DNA from: Panicum virgatum | Lineage: Eukaryota > Streptophyta > Magnoliopsida > Poales > Poaceae | NCBI RefSeq assembly: GCF_016808335.1 | Contig: NC_053149.1 | Span: forward strand, 58,767,922 to 58,831,921 | Length of the DNA stretch: 64,000 nt | Direction of reading: 5' to 3' | Part shown: positions 34,700 through 45,964 of the stretch, piece by piece | Numbering within the stretch: the first letter of the stretch is position 1 | Layout: each line of letters begins with the position of its first letter | The notes under the pieces: generated by a model | What the model saw: the letters and a program-made list of their open reading frames with translations, nothing else | Told to the model about the DNA's origin: nothing | Databases searched by the model: none | Made by a program: the position numbers and the translations under genes

Positions 34700-35680
34700 C
34701 TATTTCGCGAAGAAAATAGGGTGCGCCCCGGGCTCACCCTCGCTCCGTCGCTCGCGTGCGACCCCATCCGCGATGCCGTTCCGCTGTGATCTGACGGTGA
34801 TGTGCGACGGCTCAGCTCCCTTGGATCGGCTTCCGTGCGCACCCCATCCTGGCATCCTCGGCTCGGCTTCCTCCAACGTCGATTCAGCGCGAGCCTCCTG
34901 CTCCGCTTCTTCGTCCCCTTCCTCTCCAATCGGGGAGGCCGACGATGGCGCCGTGGACGGTGGCGCCGTTGTGAGCGTGCCACCAGAGCATGCCCTCTTC
35001 CTGGGAAAGGATGACGCGGTAGGCGAAAGCGGCGCCGGGCTGGATGAGGCTCTGCGTGATGTACTCCGGCCCGTCCGACCACGGGTTCCGCGGCTGTTCC
35101 TCGCCGTGCCTGCACGATGAGCAGCATCAGGTTCGTGCACCAGCGTAGAGGACGCTATGATGAAGGATTATCGAATGCTAGCTTGCTTGTGCCTACAAGT
35201 ACTAGTGGATGGTGATGTTCTTGTCGCCATGGTTGCGGACGTTGATGACGACGACGTCGCCCCTGCACGCGCGGATGGTCGGCGAAGGGAGGCACGGAGT
35301 GGACAAAAGAAGTTGCGAGCGGGGACGGAGTCGCGCGAGGGGGCAGGCTTCTCCTCCTCCGCCGCCGCCGCCGCCGCCGCCGAGGATTTGAGCGGAAGCC
35401 CTCGATTGGAGAGGAAGGAGGCGAAGAATCAGAGCAGGGAGGCCGAGCCAAGCTGAGGACGCCTGAGATGGGGTACGCGCGGAAGCCGATCCGAGGGAGC
35501 CGAGCCGTCGCGCTCGCGCATCACCGTCAGATTGCAGCGAAATGGCATCGCGAATGGGATCGCACGCAAGTGAGGGTGAGCCGCTCACCGGTCACTTTGA
35601 TCCACGTGAATCACAATTTGACACAGGGGCGCAACCGAGCTGCCGTGCGCCCGGGGCGTAACTCATTTTTTTTCAAAAAA
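34700..35680. mobile_element. Pack-MULE-like inverted-repeat unit carrying laccase pieces
   Basis: 34732-34939 and 35397-35583 are inverted copies of about 200 bp, with small indels between them. Motifs such as CATCACCGTCAGAT and CCTCTCCAATCG occur in opposite orientation. Outside them, GTGCGCCCCGGGC-like words also pair. The enclosed sequence is laccase exon material. No clear 9 bp target duplication was found, so the Mutator assignment is provisional. Confidence 0.55.
34940..35290 (-). pseudogene. Laccase (multicopper oxidase) exon fragments
   Basis: On minus, 35285-35202 reads PTIRACRGDVVVINV and HGDKNITIH. After an intron-like gap, 35110-34945 reads [28 protein letters not shown] and [18 protein letters not shown]. 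These are consecutive parts of the first cupredoxin domain of a plant laccase, including the WWHAH copper-ligand motif. The first HWHG copper site is cut off after TIH by a stop. The rest of the enzyme is missing. The pieces sit between long inverted repeats, which suggests transposon capture. Confidence 0.78.
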
Positions 35681-37544
35681 AAAAAACGGGGCGTCCCCCC
35701 ATTTTTTTCCGCGCGGGAGGCGGGAGCGCGTGGCGCTGAGCCGCTGACGGTGCGCGTGAGGCTGGACGAGGACCTGGTGGTGCCGCACAGCGTGGTGAAC
35801 TGGTCGCCCATGCTCTACTGGTGCGACGCGATGCTGGACGGGCACCCGACGGGTGGGTCGTCACGTTGCACGGATTTCCTCATGCGTTTCCAGTAGAAGA
35901 TGCGAGACAGCCCCTGATTCAGTCGTCATGTGTGTGCATTCACTCCACATCGACCAAAATGTATGGATGCGTTTTTGTCGGGGAAAAAAGATGTTATACA
36001 GGCTTGTTTTTCTTTCTTTTTCCACTCTCTGATTTCGAAAGGTGAAGATGGAAGGTGAACATCATTTGGATTCAGCGCTAAAAATTAGACCCTTCTCTTT
36101 TAACCCCATTAGCCCCAAATGATCCAAACGGGTGGGGCTATTTAGAGTTAATGTGAATTAGCTTTTCTTAAAAAAATAGCCCCTCCAACTAATGCTTATT
36201 GGAGCTATTTCTATGTGGGCCCGACCGAAAAGTCACTCTTCTCCCCACCGCATGCATGAAAGGTAGAGCCAATAATTGGGATATATGCTTTAGTCCTCAA
36301 ATTAGTCCATGAATCCAAACAACCCAAGGGCTAAACTTTAGAAGACTAATTCAAAATCTAAACTTTAGTCCTCAAATTTGCCTAAGGGCTAAAGAACCAA
36401 ACAGGGCCCAGGTGCGTTGCTCAAGCTGGGGTAAAGCAATGCTGGCAGTCTGCTACGAGGAAGATGAAGAACAGTAGCAAGGAGGATCTTGTTATAATTT
36501 CTAAGTTACTCAGGGACCTTTATTTAAAAAAGAAATATCCTGTACTCTTTTTTTTCAATACAAGATAATTATGCACGTACGTTGCTACGGACAAAATTGG
36601 TGTAAGTAGCGGATACGTATTAGTGCTCGTTTCTTGATTTGTAGATATCTACATGGTCGAGTCTTGGACAGAAAGGGTTAGTCCGGCTCACATACAGGAT
36701 GGACTAAGACCCACCTGTCAATAATATGAGACGGACCAAACCAAAAATTTATGTCTGTGCGTTGCTACAGACAAAGTTGTGTAAGTATTGAATATATATA
36801 TAGGTGCCCATGCGTTTATTTGTAGGGATGTGTGATCGGATCGTGGATGGAGGGGGTGCTGGTCCGTGTCTGCCTCGTATACATGATGGACTAAGTTCCA
36901 CTTGTCAATGACATGAAACGCACCAAACCAAATGGACCAAACTAAAAAAATTAGATGAAAACCTTACTCGCTTTAGTAATATACTAGCATAGTGCCCGTA
37001 CGTTTGTACGGGTAATATAATAAATCTACATAATGTCATCAACAAAATAATATCACCAACTTTGTGTTGTTATTTGTGTACATATCATGTTGTGATTATG
37101 CGAGATATTAATTGTTTGGGATTCGATTGGGATTCCAATTGATTTATCCGAGGTCCGATTATGATCCTAATTGATTTGTCTAGGTTACAATTAGGATTTC
37201 GATTGACGAAAGTTTAGTCCGACTTGCATATGGGATGGACTAAGTCCCACATGTCAACGATACAAGACGAACTAAACTAAAAATTTAGGCAAAAACCTTT
37301 CTCGCTTTAGTAATATATATCTTTCTGTGTGTGTGAATAGGTATAGATAAGTGACGCTCCTTTTTCACAGAAAAGGCTTGTTTTTATTTGTCAAGATTTA
37401 TTGGATTATTTTATTCTAAGATCCCAAACATTCAATTCTTTATATGCTTGCGATTGTTGACGGTTCTGAGATCTGAGGCTACAATAAAAATTGAGTGACG
37501 GTTACCATAATAATAATATTATAATTGTTTCTCAATCTCGCACA
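35681..37544. other. Intergenic DNA with MITE remnants and three degenerate direct repeats
   Basis: No gene is supported. 36060-36410 resembles a decayed MITE ending in AACCAAACAGGGCC. 36676-37320 contains three direct copies of a segment with GATGGACTAAGxxCCAC and TGTCAA (near 36705, 36891 and 37237). Copies two and three are followed by a CTCGCTTTAGTAATATA tail. Confidence 0.45.
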
Positions 37545-37790
37545 ATTTTTTTTTGAAATTACACAGTACAACTCAGATACTTACAACGTACGTACAATCA
37601 CACTCCTATGAATATACGTACACAAACCCTACCCCTATGAATATTCTGAGCTAGCAAATCTTCGAAATTGACGAAGTCACCATAGACGCCTCGCTGTCGA
37701 TGGGAATATCGCCTACCAGTCTACCACTGAATGCACAATGCCGTTAAACAGAATATTCGTTCCCAAGGGAGTTGAACCCGACCCTTTTGC
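37545..37790 (-). mobile_element. SINE-like retroposon, minus strand, probably 5'-truncated
   Basis: 246 bp, flanked by a 12 bp target duplication CAATCTCGCACA (37533-37544 and 37791-37802). The + strand starts with a T run (poly-A tail on minus). On minus the other end carries GGTTCAACTCC, a good pol III B-box match (37778-37768). It lies only about 12 nt from the 5' end, so the A-box part of a tRNA-derived head is missing. Confidence 0.75.
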
Positions 37791-37802
37791 CAATCTCGCA
37801 CA

Positions 37803-40800
37803 GTTGTCTCTCTCTCTAATCTCTTCTCTCATTTGTTCTAATTAACCAAGGATATATAATTTGTCAGCCATGTAGGCATTTCATGCAAATTCAATGGTAC
37901 CCATCGCACTTCATGAAAGGCGGTTCGACGGCTTGATGCCATCGTTGCTTGCCGCTGAGGCGGAAAACAAGCGAAATTTGGGAAAAGGGAACAACGGAGC
38001 AGACAGCCGAGAGAACAGGAGAAAAAAAGTTGTGTTTCTGTTTCATCGATGAGTGTAAGGTGTAATGCAGAGTTTCTGATCCAGGGCATGCTGACAAAAC
38101 AGTGGTCCATGGACAGGGCCCCCAACCGACCCACACACACACTCCCTCTACACTTTCTTTTTTCCTAATTTCCTGCACCTCCGATCAGCTACCAGCATAA
38201 ACTGACACTTTTATTTGTTAGACCAAGTATTATAGTCGGCTGTAAATCGGCTAAATGATGAGGTGGAGGAGAGAAGAGAGAAGAGAGAGGAGAAACGGCT
38301 TGTAAGATTACAGCTGGTTTGGGCACAAGAATCAAAAAAATATGTGAGAGAAATAGGTGGGACATGTATTAATTGTGAAGAGCTAACTATTATATATGTG
38401 GGCCGAGAGAAAGCTGTAACGATTCTTACAGCCAGCTTGTTAGCTATATTATTATTCTTGCTTTTAGTCTACGAACATCGCTCACAGTATTAACTGTTGC
38501 AACACCTGACACGTTCAAGAGCAGCCTGCAAACCGGAACTGACCCGGCTACGAAAAGGGCAAGTAGGCACCCAAACAAATCAAGGGGTCAGTGCCATTGA
38601 CCTAGCACAAGCTGTAGGTTGTCTGTCTTTATCTCGCCGACTGTTTTCACCACAAAACCTGGAACAGGAATCAAGATGAAATGTCATACAGTTGCTCTGA
38701 GAAGAAAACAACTCTACAAGTAGAAATTTCTGCTTGATGATGAAGTAAAAAAGATCCTGTTGCTAGCCTGGAGCCTTGTTCAACTCAAGAACAATGTCAG
38801 GTATTTAGAGTTGACATACAATGGATGATTTTTTGTTGGTTGCTACCCAATCTAGCAGATTTGGTAAAGCATCAGCCATTCTCATAGAATTTCTGTCTTT
38901 GGTATGAATCTTACATGGTTTAGCTGATGTTTTCTTTTAACTGCCCACGCCAACCACAAACAAGAAAGATTGAATAAGAAGAGACGTCCCTTCATAAAAA
39001 ATTATGTCATTGATGCATGTATTCAATATTCATAAAGTTGTTGGACAATAAACCTACTACACAGACAGAACTGCCTCTAGGTTCTAGGAAGGGCTCTTAG
39101 GATCTATTTCAAGATCTGATCCACCTATTCAAGCATCAACTTGGTAACAGTAATGTTAGCCTAAAGTGGTGTATCCCATGATGGTATGGTTCTAGAAATA
39201 TTGTGTCCAGAATTAATTTTGGATATATGTAGCATTATACAAGCTAGTTTAAAGGGTATCCTTTTCTCAGTATGAAACTGCTCAAAGGTTGCCAATCATT
39301 GATTAATTACCGTCATTAGATTCGTCGCGAAAAGTTACACCCATCTCTGAAGATGTTTTACAAATAGGCTTCATTTAGTACTTCATGCATGCGAGATTCT
39401 TTTCTCGGCTTGCGTGCACTAGAAATTTTGATAGGAACCAAACAAGGCCATGGAGAGGACGCGCAGGGGGCAGGGGGCAGCAGCCGGCCAGGCGCATGCC
39501 GAGGTGGAGGGCGGTCACAGCATGGCGGCCGATGCATGGCGACGGTGGGGTGTGAGACGGCAGTGGACGATGGCGCGAAGGAGACGGCGCTGAAAAAAAA
39601 ACGCCCACGAGAGTCGATCGGGAGTCAGCAGATCATGCGCATTTTTAGGCACAATGATAGGCAATATGTCAATTGTTAGGAGATGGGGAGTTGGGATAGA
39701 ATACTATTGGAGACTGTTTTTTTTTCTTTTTTCCAAAAAAATAAAGATGGAGAAGAGGGATAAGGAGCTCTTGGAGATGCCCTAAGCAACCTATAGAGAC
39801 CTGGAATTTGGGGAATAATAAAAGTAAGCAAAAAATACTACATAGCAACAAAAAATTGGAAGGCACCTGCTGAAGATTATTATAAAATAAATTGTGATAT
39901 GCTACCTTTTTGCTTGAAACCAGCCAATAAGCCAAGGAGGATGGGGCTCCATTATAAGGAGTTAAGGACCGTGACGGACAGGTGCTGCTGGAGCAGGAGC
40001 AGAAAATTATCTTTTCAGTGCTCAACATGCTGATGGATATGGAGCAGAGGAGCACATTATCTGCTTGTATGAAAGGGGATGGAGCACGCAGTGCTTCAAA
40101 CTGATGCTGTCAATGTGGTGAATGCTTTAAATGGAGGATGGGCTTAGGGGTGGTAAGGGTCTTAATTTTTAACCTAAATAATTTAGGGTTAGGCTCTAAT
40201 CTTATACAATTTTAAACTAAAAAATTAAGACTCAAATTGGATTGTGAAGAAAGCATTAGGGCTATGGCCCATTACCACCCCTAATGGGCTCCGATAGATA
40301 GGTTTTAGGAACTACTTCTATGTTTAGAGAAATATAAAGGCAAAAATGATATGTGATTTTACTGTGTGCTCTGTTTCTCTCGCTGCCCCAGGACTTGTAA
40401 CTCAATAGCTCATACACTAGCAGCTATTGGTTATTTGGTTTAAATAGTATCGAGGGACCTGTGTTATGGCAAGACCGCAGGACCATGTACCTGAACATCT
40501 GGTTGTACTAGTGTCCGGTGAGTTACCTGGACAAAGGGTTAATGGAAAGGTTATTTCCAAATCAAAAAAAAATATCCAAAAGGAAAAGCTTTCATTTACA
40601 AGGGTCCTTGCAAATAAAGAGAAGGAAGGTAATTTGCCTCAGATGCATATTGAACAAATCTAGCAGAGAGAGATTCATTTGTTTGTCACTGTGACAAATT
40701 GGCCAGTGCCTTTTATTTTTAGATTGACCTCTTGGAAAATGTCAAATTCCTCACCTCAAGGTTAATGTGATTTCTCTTGTTGTATCTCTGCGAGTTCCAG

Positions 40801-41225
40801 CAATGTTTATAGAGGGTTTTGGGGGTTACAATTCCGTTGAGGATTTATGTGGATTCGAGTTCTAGAAGGATTAGGGTTTTAGGTTTGGAACAATGAGCTT
40901 ATTCCCCTATAATCACGAAGATCATCATATTGTGAGACTCGCAGGAAATAGTAGGGCTATATTCTCGATCCTCGTTACTATACATCGAAAATGTAAAAAC
41001 TACAAGTTTGCCGCACTCCGCTTCTTGTACGTGAAGCTGCCGGCACCATAAAAGATTTATCCACCCATGCGTACAAACTAAAACTAATGTCAGTGACGAC
41101 CAATGAGACAATGGAGATTTACTTGCACGAAGCAACTAACAGCTGAGAGCTCCCATTACAGAATCGATACGTCATATTCAACACATCAGGGAAAGACGTT
41201 CTAAGTTGCAACCGATTCACAAGCT
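37803..41225. other. Intergenic DNA with MITE-like pieces
   Basis: No gene is supported. 38226-38470 looks like a MITE: TATAGTCGGCTGTAAA at the left and TTACAGCCAGCTTGTTAG at the right, imperfectly inverted. 39300-39450 is a half of the GTTTAGTT/AACCAAAC MITE type with the CATTTAGTACTTCATGCATG motif. 39460-39600 is a short GC-rich patch. The hAT MITE at 40145 is listed separately. The rest shows nothing recognisable. Confidence 0.45.
40145..40283. mobile_element. hAT-type MITE
   Basis: Terminal repeats TAGGGGTGGTAA and TTACCACCCCTA enclose 139 bp. ATGGGCT occurs on both sides (40138-40144 and 40284-40290), so seven bases of the expected 8 bp duplication match. It is the same family as 50711-50869. 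Confidence 0.72.
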
Positions 41226-44200
41226 TCAATTAGTGGGGTTGTCCCCTGTATACTTCTTGTATTCAGGCTTGAGCTCATGGGTCCCTTGATTTGGCCCTCG
41301 CTTGTTGTAGACACAGAGAGTGTTCAGTATCTCCTTCAGGAATTGCTGCAGAGAAATCAAGCACAGTCAATTGGTAAGCATGATTTCGGTATAAGAAATG
41401 CAGTAACTGTGATGGGAAAACCTATTTCATCTCTTGAGCAGAATCTGGAGAAGATGAGGAAAATACCTCAGGCTGGTTAGTTCCTTGCATTAGCTGCTTT
41501 ATTGACCAATTTGGCTGCCCCTCAAAAAGCTTGAATAGTTTTTTTTCCAGTTCCCCACGATCCATCCTAGTTCTTTTCGTGTCAATTTTTGTTGCTGGTG
41601 GCTGCTTCTTCTCCTAACAAACAAAAATATTACATTAGTCCCTTTAACATCTACAGGGTCGGACAACCAGAAGGAATACTTGAAAATCAATGTTCAAGAA
41701 GGTGGTTCTAGGCGGTCGCCTAGGCGCGACTTAGCGCTAGGCGGAGGGGTACCGCCTTGCCTAGGGGGGTAGGCGGTACCCTAGGCGGCGCCGGCACGTC
41801 GGCGACGAGAAGAGGGCATTGCGCCACCGGAGCGCGCCGCTGGAAGGGCCGTCACGGCCGCCGGAGAAGGGGAGGACGAGCCACAGCCGCCGGAGAGGGA
41901 GAGCGCGAGCCATGGCCGCCGGCGAGGGAGAGCGCGAGCCGCGGCCGCCGGGATTTGCCGCCGGAGAGGGAGAGCCCGAGTCGCCGCCGTCGGGATTTGC
42001 CGCGGGGGGAAATAGAGACAGAGAGGGAGAGAGAAAGAAAAAGAACGGGAGAGATGGAAAGGAGACGAGCGGCAGCTGGATGCCTGGAAGAGATAAGGTT
42101 TGGTTCTTTTCTGTTTTGCCCCTTTACTTTTTTTTAAATTATAGATGGAAGGGGAGGAGTGTGCATGGGCTGGGCTCTTTTGATGGGCCATTCTTCCAAG
42201 TTTAGGTCCACAAGTCCCCTATTTCTTCCTTTATTTAAGATAATCTAAAGTAGTATATGTATATGTATTGAAATATTAAAATGCCTAGAAAAACGCCTTG
42301 AAACGCCTAATCCCGCTTAATCCCTAGGCGGTGGGTCACCGCCTAGATACCGCCTAGCGCTTTTTTGAACATTGTTGAAAATAAAATTTTACTCAAATAA
42401 TTTTGAATTTTGAAGAAAAAATAAAATAAAACCCGTTCTACTCTGCAAACGCTATCCATAGAAAGTTCATACACAAGGTATGAGACAGAAACCCTGATTT
42501 CAGAAAAACAACATCCAGTAACCAATGCAACCCAGGTCCTAGGTGCACGTACTCTCGCAGGCTACCAGCAACTGGAGCATGATCTCAGTCAGCAGCCCGC
42601 AATCGAGTCTTGCACCGTTCCAAAAGGGGAGTAACCCATTAGAAAGAACAACTACCTTTTGGCCAGGATGTACCAGCAGCTCGCCAGGCATAGGTCTCAT
42701 GCCTTGTCCATTGTCATCTACAAATAACTACAAGGTGTGACAGCAAAAAGGGTCAATCCAATAGGAACACTTCATAAACAGAACACTAGCAGGTGCTACC
42801 TCTGTTTTTCTTGGTTTATCCATGGACATATTCATCCTCTCACGGCATAACTTTCCATAGTCCATAAGATTTTCCCTGTGCGGCTTCATGTCAAATTTGT
42901 TTTCAACTTTCCCTTCACAAGCAAGTTTTCCTGTAAAAAAAAGAATAGGGGGTCATATTGTGTGGTAAAGGAAACAGACTAAATAGTTTGTAATCAAAAT
43001 ACTGACAAATATGGACATTAAAACATAGTTCTGGGAATATCAGTTGAGAACAGTGCATATGATGCAACTTGTTGTACACCATGGATTCCTAAAAGCAGAA
43101 GACAATATATGGTCCAAGTAAGATGTAGTTTTCGAGAAAATGGAAGTGTAAAACAGTACCTCAAAACATTGGTAACTTTCTTTAACATTAGTTGTCATTT
43201 ACATACATGATCAAGCTAAATCCTATAGTATACTTAAGAGACGTCACGAAGACATATGCGCTACCTTACCTATAGCATGGTCATGCAAACAACCAAAGCT
43301 TAGTATGTTAGTTTTACGCAAATACCTATCTGATAGGGTGCATGGGACATAATTTCCTGTGTCAGTGAACGAAAAACATTCTGTGATTTGGCTTTTAGGT
43401 AATATGAAGTTTGATGTATACACTATAAAACGTCAGGAGCACACAATAAACACAAATTGAGTTACTCATAATGGAACCGTCCGTCAATTGGGTGTTTACT
43501 AGAATTAAATTTAGACCATACACTAAACGTACAGAAGGATACACTGAGGAATGTGGAAAACTATATGACCCAACTAGTCAATAGGGCAACATAGCCCAAA
43601 GATGTTAGTAGATGCATCCTCTCCAAAGTTGCAGTCCAGTTTGTACAATCAGAACCTGGAGTATAGTAGTATACCAATTAACCAGAAAAGACTGGGGTCC
43701 GAGGACTGAAACCATGTCTTTTTTTTTCTTTATAAGTAAATTGTGTCAAGTCTCAGAATGCGATCAAGACATCACAAAACCCAGGCAACATATTTGGCAT
43801 TCAAATGGACTGCAAAACACTCTATAAGCAATCAGAAGTAACAAGCTCTCCTAATATTGGAGACCATTTGGTGAAATTGGCTAGCATGCTACTAACTAAG
43901 AACTATTGGACCCAATTAGTTAATGCTATACCCCCTCCACTCCAGTACAAGTACTCCCTCTGTCCTTAAATATTTGATATTCAGGATTACCTTGCCCTAA
44001 ATGTCATATATTTAAGAATGGAGGTAGTATTATTTTTTCATAATAAAAGGTTTATAAAATATTTTTTATGGTCATAAAACATATATTGAAGTGTTACTTT
44101 ATAATATAGAAAACCAATAAGACATGTGCTTGTATCATTTAGCAATTAGCAAATGACACAGCAATAAGGTTGTAATGATGTTGTCCAAGTTCAATGTTAA

Positions 44201-45322
44201 AATAGTTTGAAAGAATGTATGCTAAAGTGGGAGTCTTATTAAAGAGGATTCAAATGACCAGGCAGTGGTTTGCTAGAGCCTAGAACTACTAGCAACAATA
44301 AGTGTTGACAACATTGTCTATATAAAAACTTGCACAAACGGATATAGATAATACATGGAAATATCATGAAGAAAGTTAATTAAATACAGCTGGCTCGAAC
44401 CTTGGTTAGACTCGGAAAAAATGCACATTGGCACAAAATCGCTGTACATATTCAGAGAGTAACTCTTTGGTGTATTGCCACTGCACCCTTGTGTCATCTC
44501 CATCTTAATCTGTTGTGTCGTTAACACCACGTAAGAACATAGGTGCCATAAGTGCTAGATATAGCATATAAAATGATCTAAAACATTTTTATCGAGCAAA
44601 GTTGTCCTATAGTGACTTGAATAACTGGGGCATACTGAACGAAAGATTTCTTCTGTCTCTTTACACTAAGACACGAGCTGCATGAATCTCAACTTTTCTT
44701 CTGACCCGCCTCCATAGGCATATAAATTGATAATCAATTTCTACGTGAATATGGAGAACAAAATTCCAACTATCCAAAGACGTAGATTACCAATTGTTCC
44801 GAGAAAGAAAATCACAAGCTCTCCGATCGATAGAAAAATCAAACAAATTAACATGTTCAGTTGAGATATCATATCTGGGGACTGGTAACTCTAAAATCAT
44901 AGCCCGTGGAATATACTTCAACTTCAATCCGCTGAACCTCCACGAATAATATCGTATAACTTGGCGGCGTGTTAGATTCAACAATCCCATCCGTCCCCAC
45001 AGTTCGTTTACGTTGAAGAACAGATGGAGCACGAACCGATCGAAACGCAATGCACAGAACAACAGCACACAGCGCGGTGAGGTGGGGGAATCAGGAGGAG
45101 GCTTGCCTGGCTAGGCGCGTCGTCGTCGCGGAGGGGATCGAGGGAGAGGATGACTTTGGCGACAACTGGGTTAGGGTTAGGGTTGGCACCTCCGGCGTCT
45201 GGGCCTTGTGCCGCCGCCGCCGCGGCCTCCTGCCAGGCGCGGGAGACGACGGTGGGGCACTTCATGAGCCACAAGGAGCGGTCGGCCCGCGCCGTCTCCA
45301 CGTACTTCGCCTCCTCCGACAT
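41226..45322 (-). CDS. Transcription initiation factor IIF subunit beta (RAP30)
   Basis: Six exons on minus, all in phase: 45322-45107, 44509-44401, 42930-42800, 42727-42656, 41613-41467 and 41345-41226, giving 264 residues, close to the usual plant length. The N-terminus (YVETARADRSLWLMKCP, then NPNPVVAKVILSLDP) and TPKSYSLNMYSDFVPM are the TFIIF dimerisation part. MRPMPGELL is the linker. TKRTRMDRGELEKKLFKLF through QFLKEILNTLCVYNKRG to KPEYKKYT is the C-terminal winged helix. The protein pairs with TFIIF alpha, binds RNA polymerase II and helps place it at promoters. Intron 1 begins with GC (CAG|GCAAGC); the others are GT-AG. The start was chosen because it precedes the conserved EAKYVETARADR. 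Intron 5 carries a hAT element and intron 2 a Stowaway remnant. Confidence 0.95.
41688..42374. mobile_element. hAT-type element in intron 5 of the TFIIF beta gene
   Basis: 687 bp with ends CAATGTTCAA...TTGAACATTG and an exact 8 bp duplication TTGAAAAT (41680-41687 and 42375-42382), which is diagnostic of hAT. Subterminal regions carry repeated CTAGGCGG/CCGCCTAG words. The core (41780-42060) is GC-rich, with a composition-driven ORF. No transposase is present. Confidence 0.9.
43954..44027. mobile_element. Short Stowaway MITE remnant in intron 2 of the TFIIF beta gene
   Basis: 74 bp, CTCCCTCTGTCCTTAAATAT to AAGAATGGAGGTAG, flanked by TA on both sides. The interior is largely deleted. Confidence 0.7.
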
Positions 45323-45456
45323 CGCCGCCGGATCGGTGGTGCCCCAATGATCGTTCCTCCGGCAAGGGTTAGCTTGCCCGGTTCGGGTGATGGGGGCGGG
45401 AGGGCGGCTTGCAGTTGCAGTCGGTGGGATCATTTGTCGAGGAGATGGAGGAGGCG
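45323..45456 (-). promoter_or_regulatory. TFIIF beta 5' leader remaining between the gene and the MULE
   Basis: 134 bp separate the ATG from the transposon. The pre-insertion promoter continues at 50374 after the element. Any distal control sequences have therefore been moved about 5 kb away, or replaced by the transposon end. Confidence 0.55.
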
Positions 45457-45660
45457 GCGGTTTTTTCTTTTTTATATTTAAAAAAATTAAAATTTCAAAA
45501 ATATATGTCCGTTTTGAAATATTTCAAAAATATACCCAGGTCGCCCTCCCATAAGGCGACAGGCCCAAAGTATAATTTTTTTCTTCAAATTTGCAACGAA
45601 GTCCCTGGAGAAAAAAAAGCCCTGTCGCCCCCCCAACGGGCGACAGGGCCTGTCGCCCAC
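45457..45660. repeat. Left terminal inverted repeat of the MULE
   Basis: Pairs with 50170-50373 in inverted orientation. It begins GCGGTTTTTTC and contains TATATGTCCGTTTTGAAATA and GGTCGCCCTCCCATA. Confidence 0.93.
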
Positions 45661-45964
45661 CCCTCGGGCGACGCCTTTTTTCCAGGGACCTATTTTGAGC
45701 TATTCGAGCGTGTATTCGTTATCATCGTCGGCAGGATCTCGGCCGCTGACTCCTACCGCACCTAACTTGTCCTTCATTAAATCACGGGAAAAAATCGCAA
45801 GAACTTTCCTTATTTCACGAGCATTATGGAATCCACAAACATCAATAGTATCTATAGAAACAAATGACAAGTAACCTACCACAATCATAAACATCGGATA
45901 CAAATAAACGGTCCACAGCTATCTCATTACAAATAAACATCAGAGATACAAACATCAGATACAT

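Noticed and set aside
35468..35896. Plus-strand ORF ending in VRLDEDLVVPHSVVNWSP
   Set aside because: The last 35 residues look protein-like, but I could not assign a family. The start lies in the inverted repeat, so it is not reported as a gene.
37768..37778. tRNA gene suggested by the B-box
   Set aside because: No cloverleaf forms. The B-box sits in a retroposon with a 12 bp duplication and a poly-A tail.
40466..40663. 65-residue plus-strand ORF as a small gene
   Set aside because: It is Lys-rich with no domain, splice context or upstream signal. It is likely chance in intergenic DNA.
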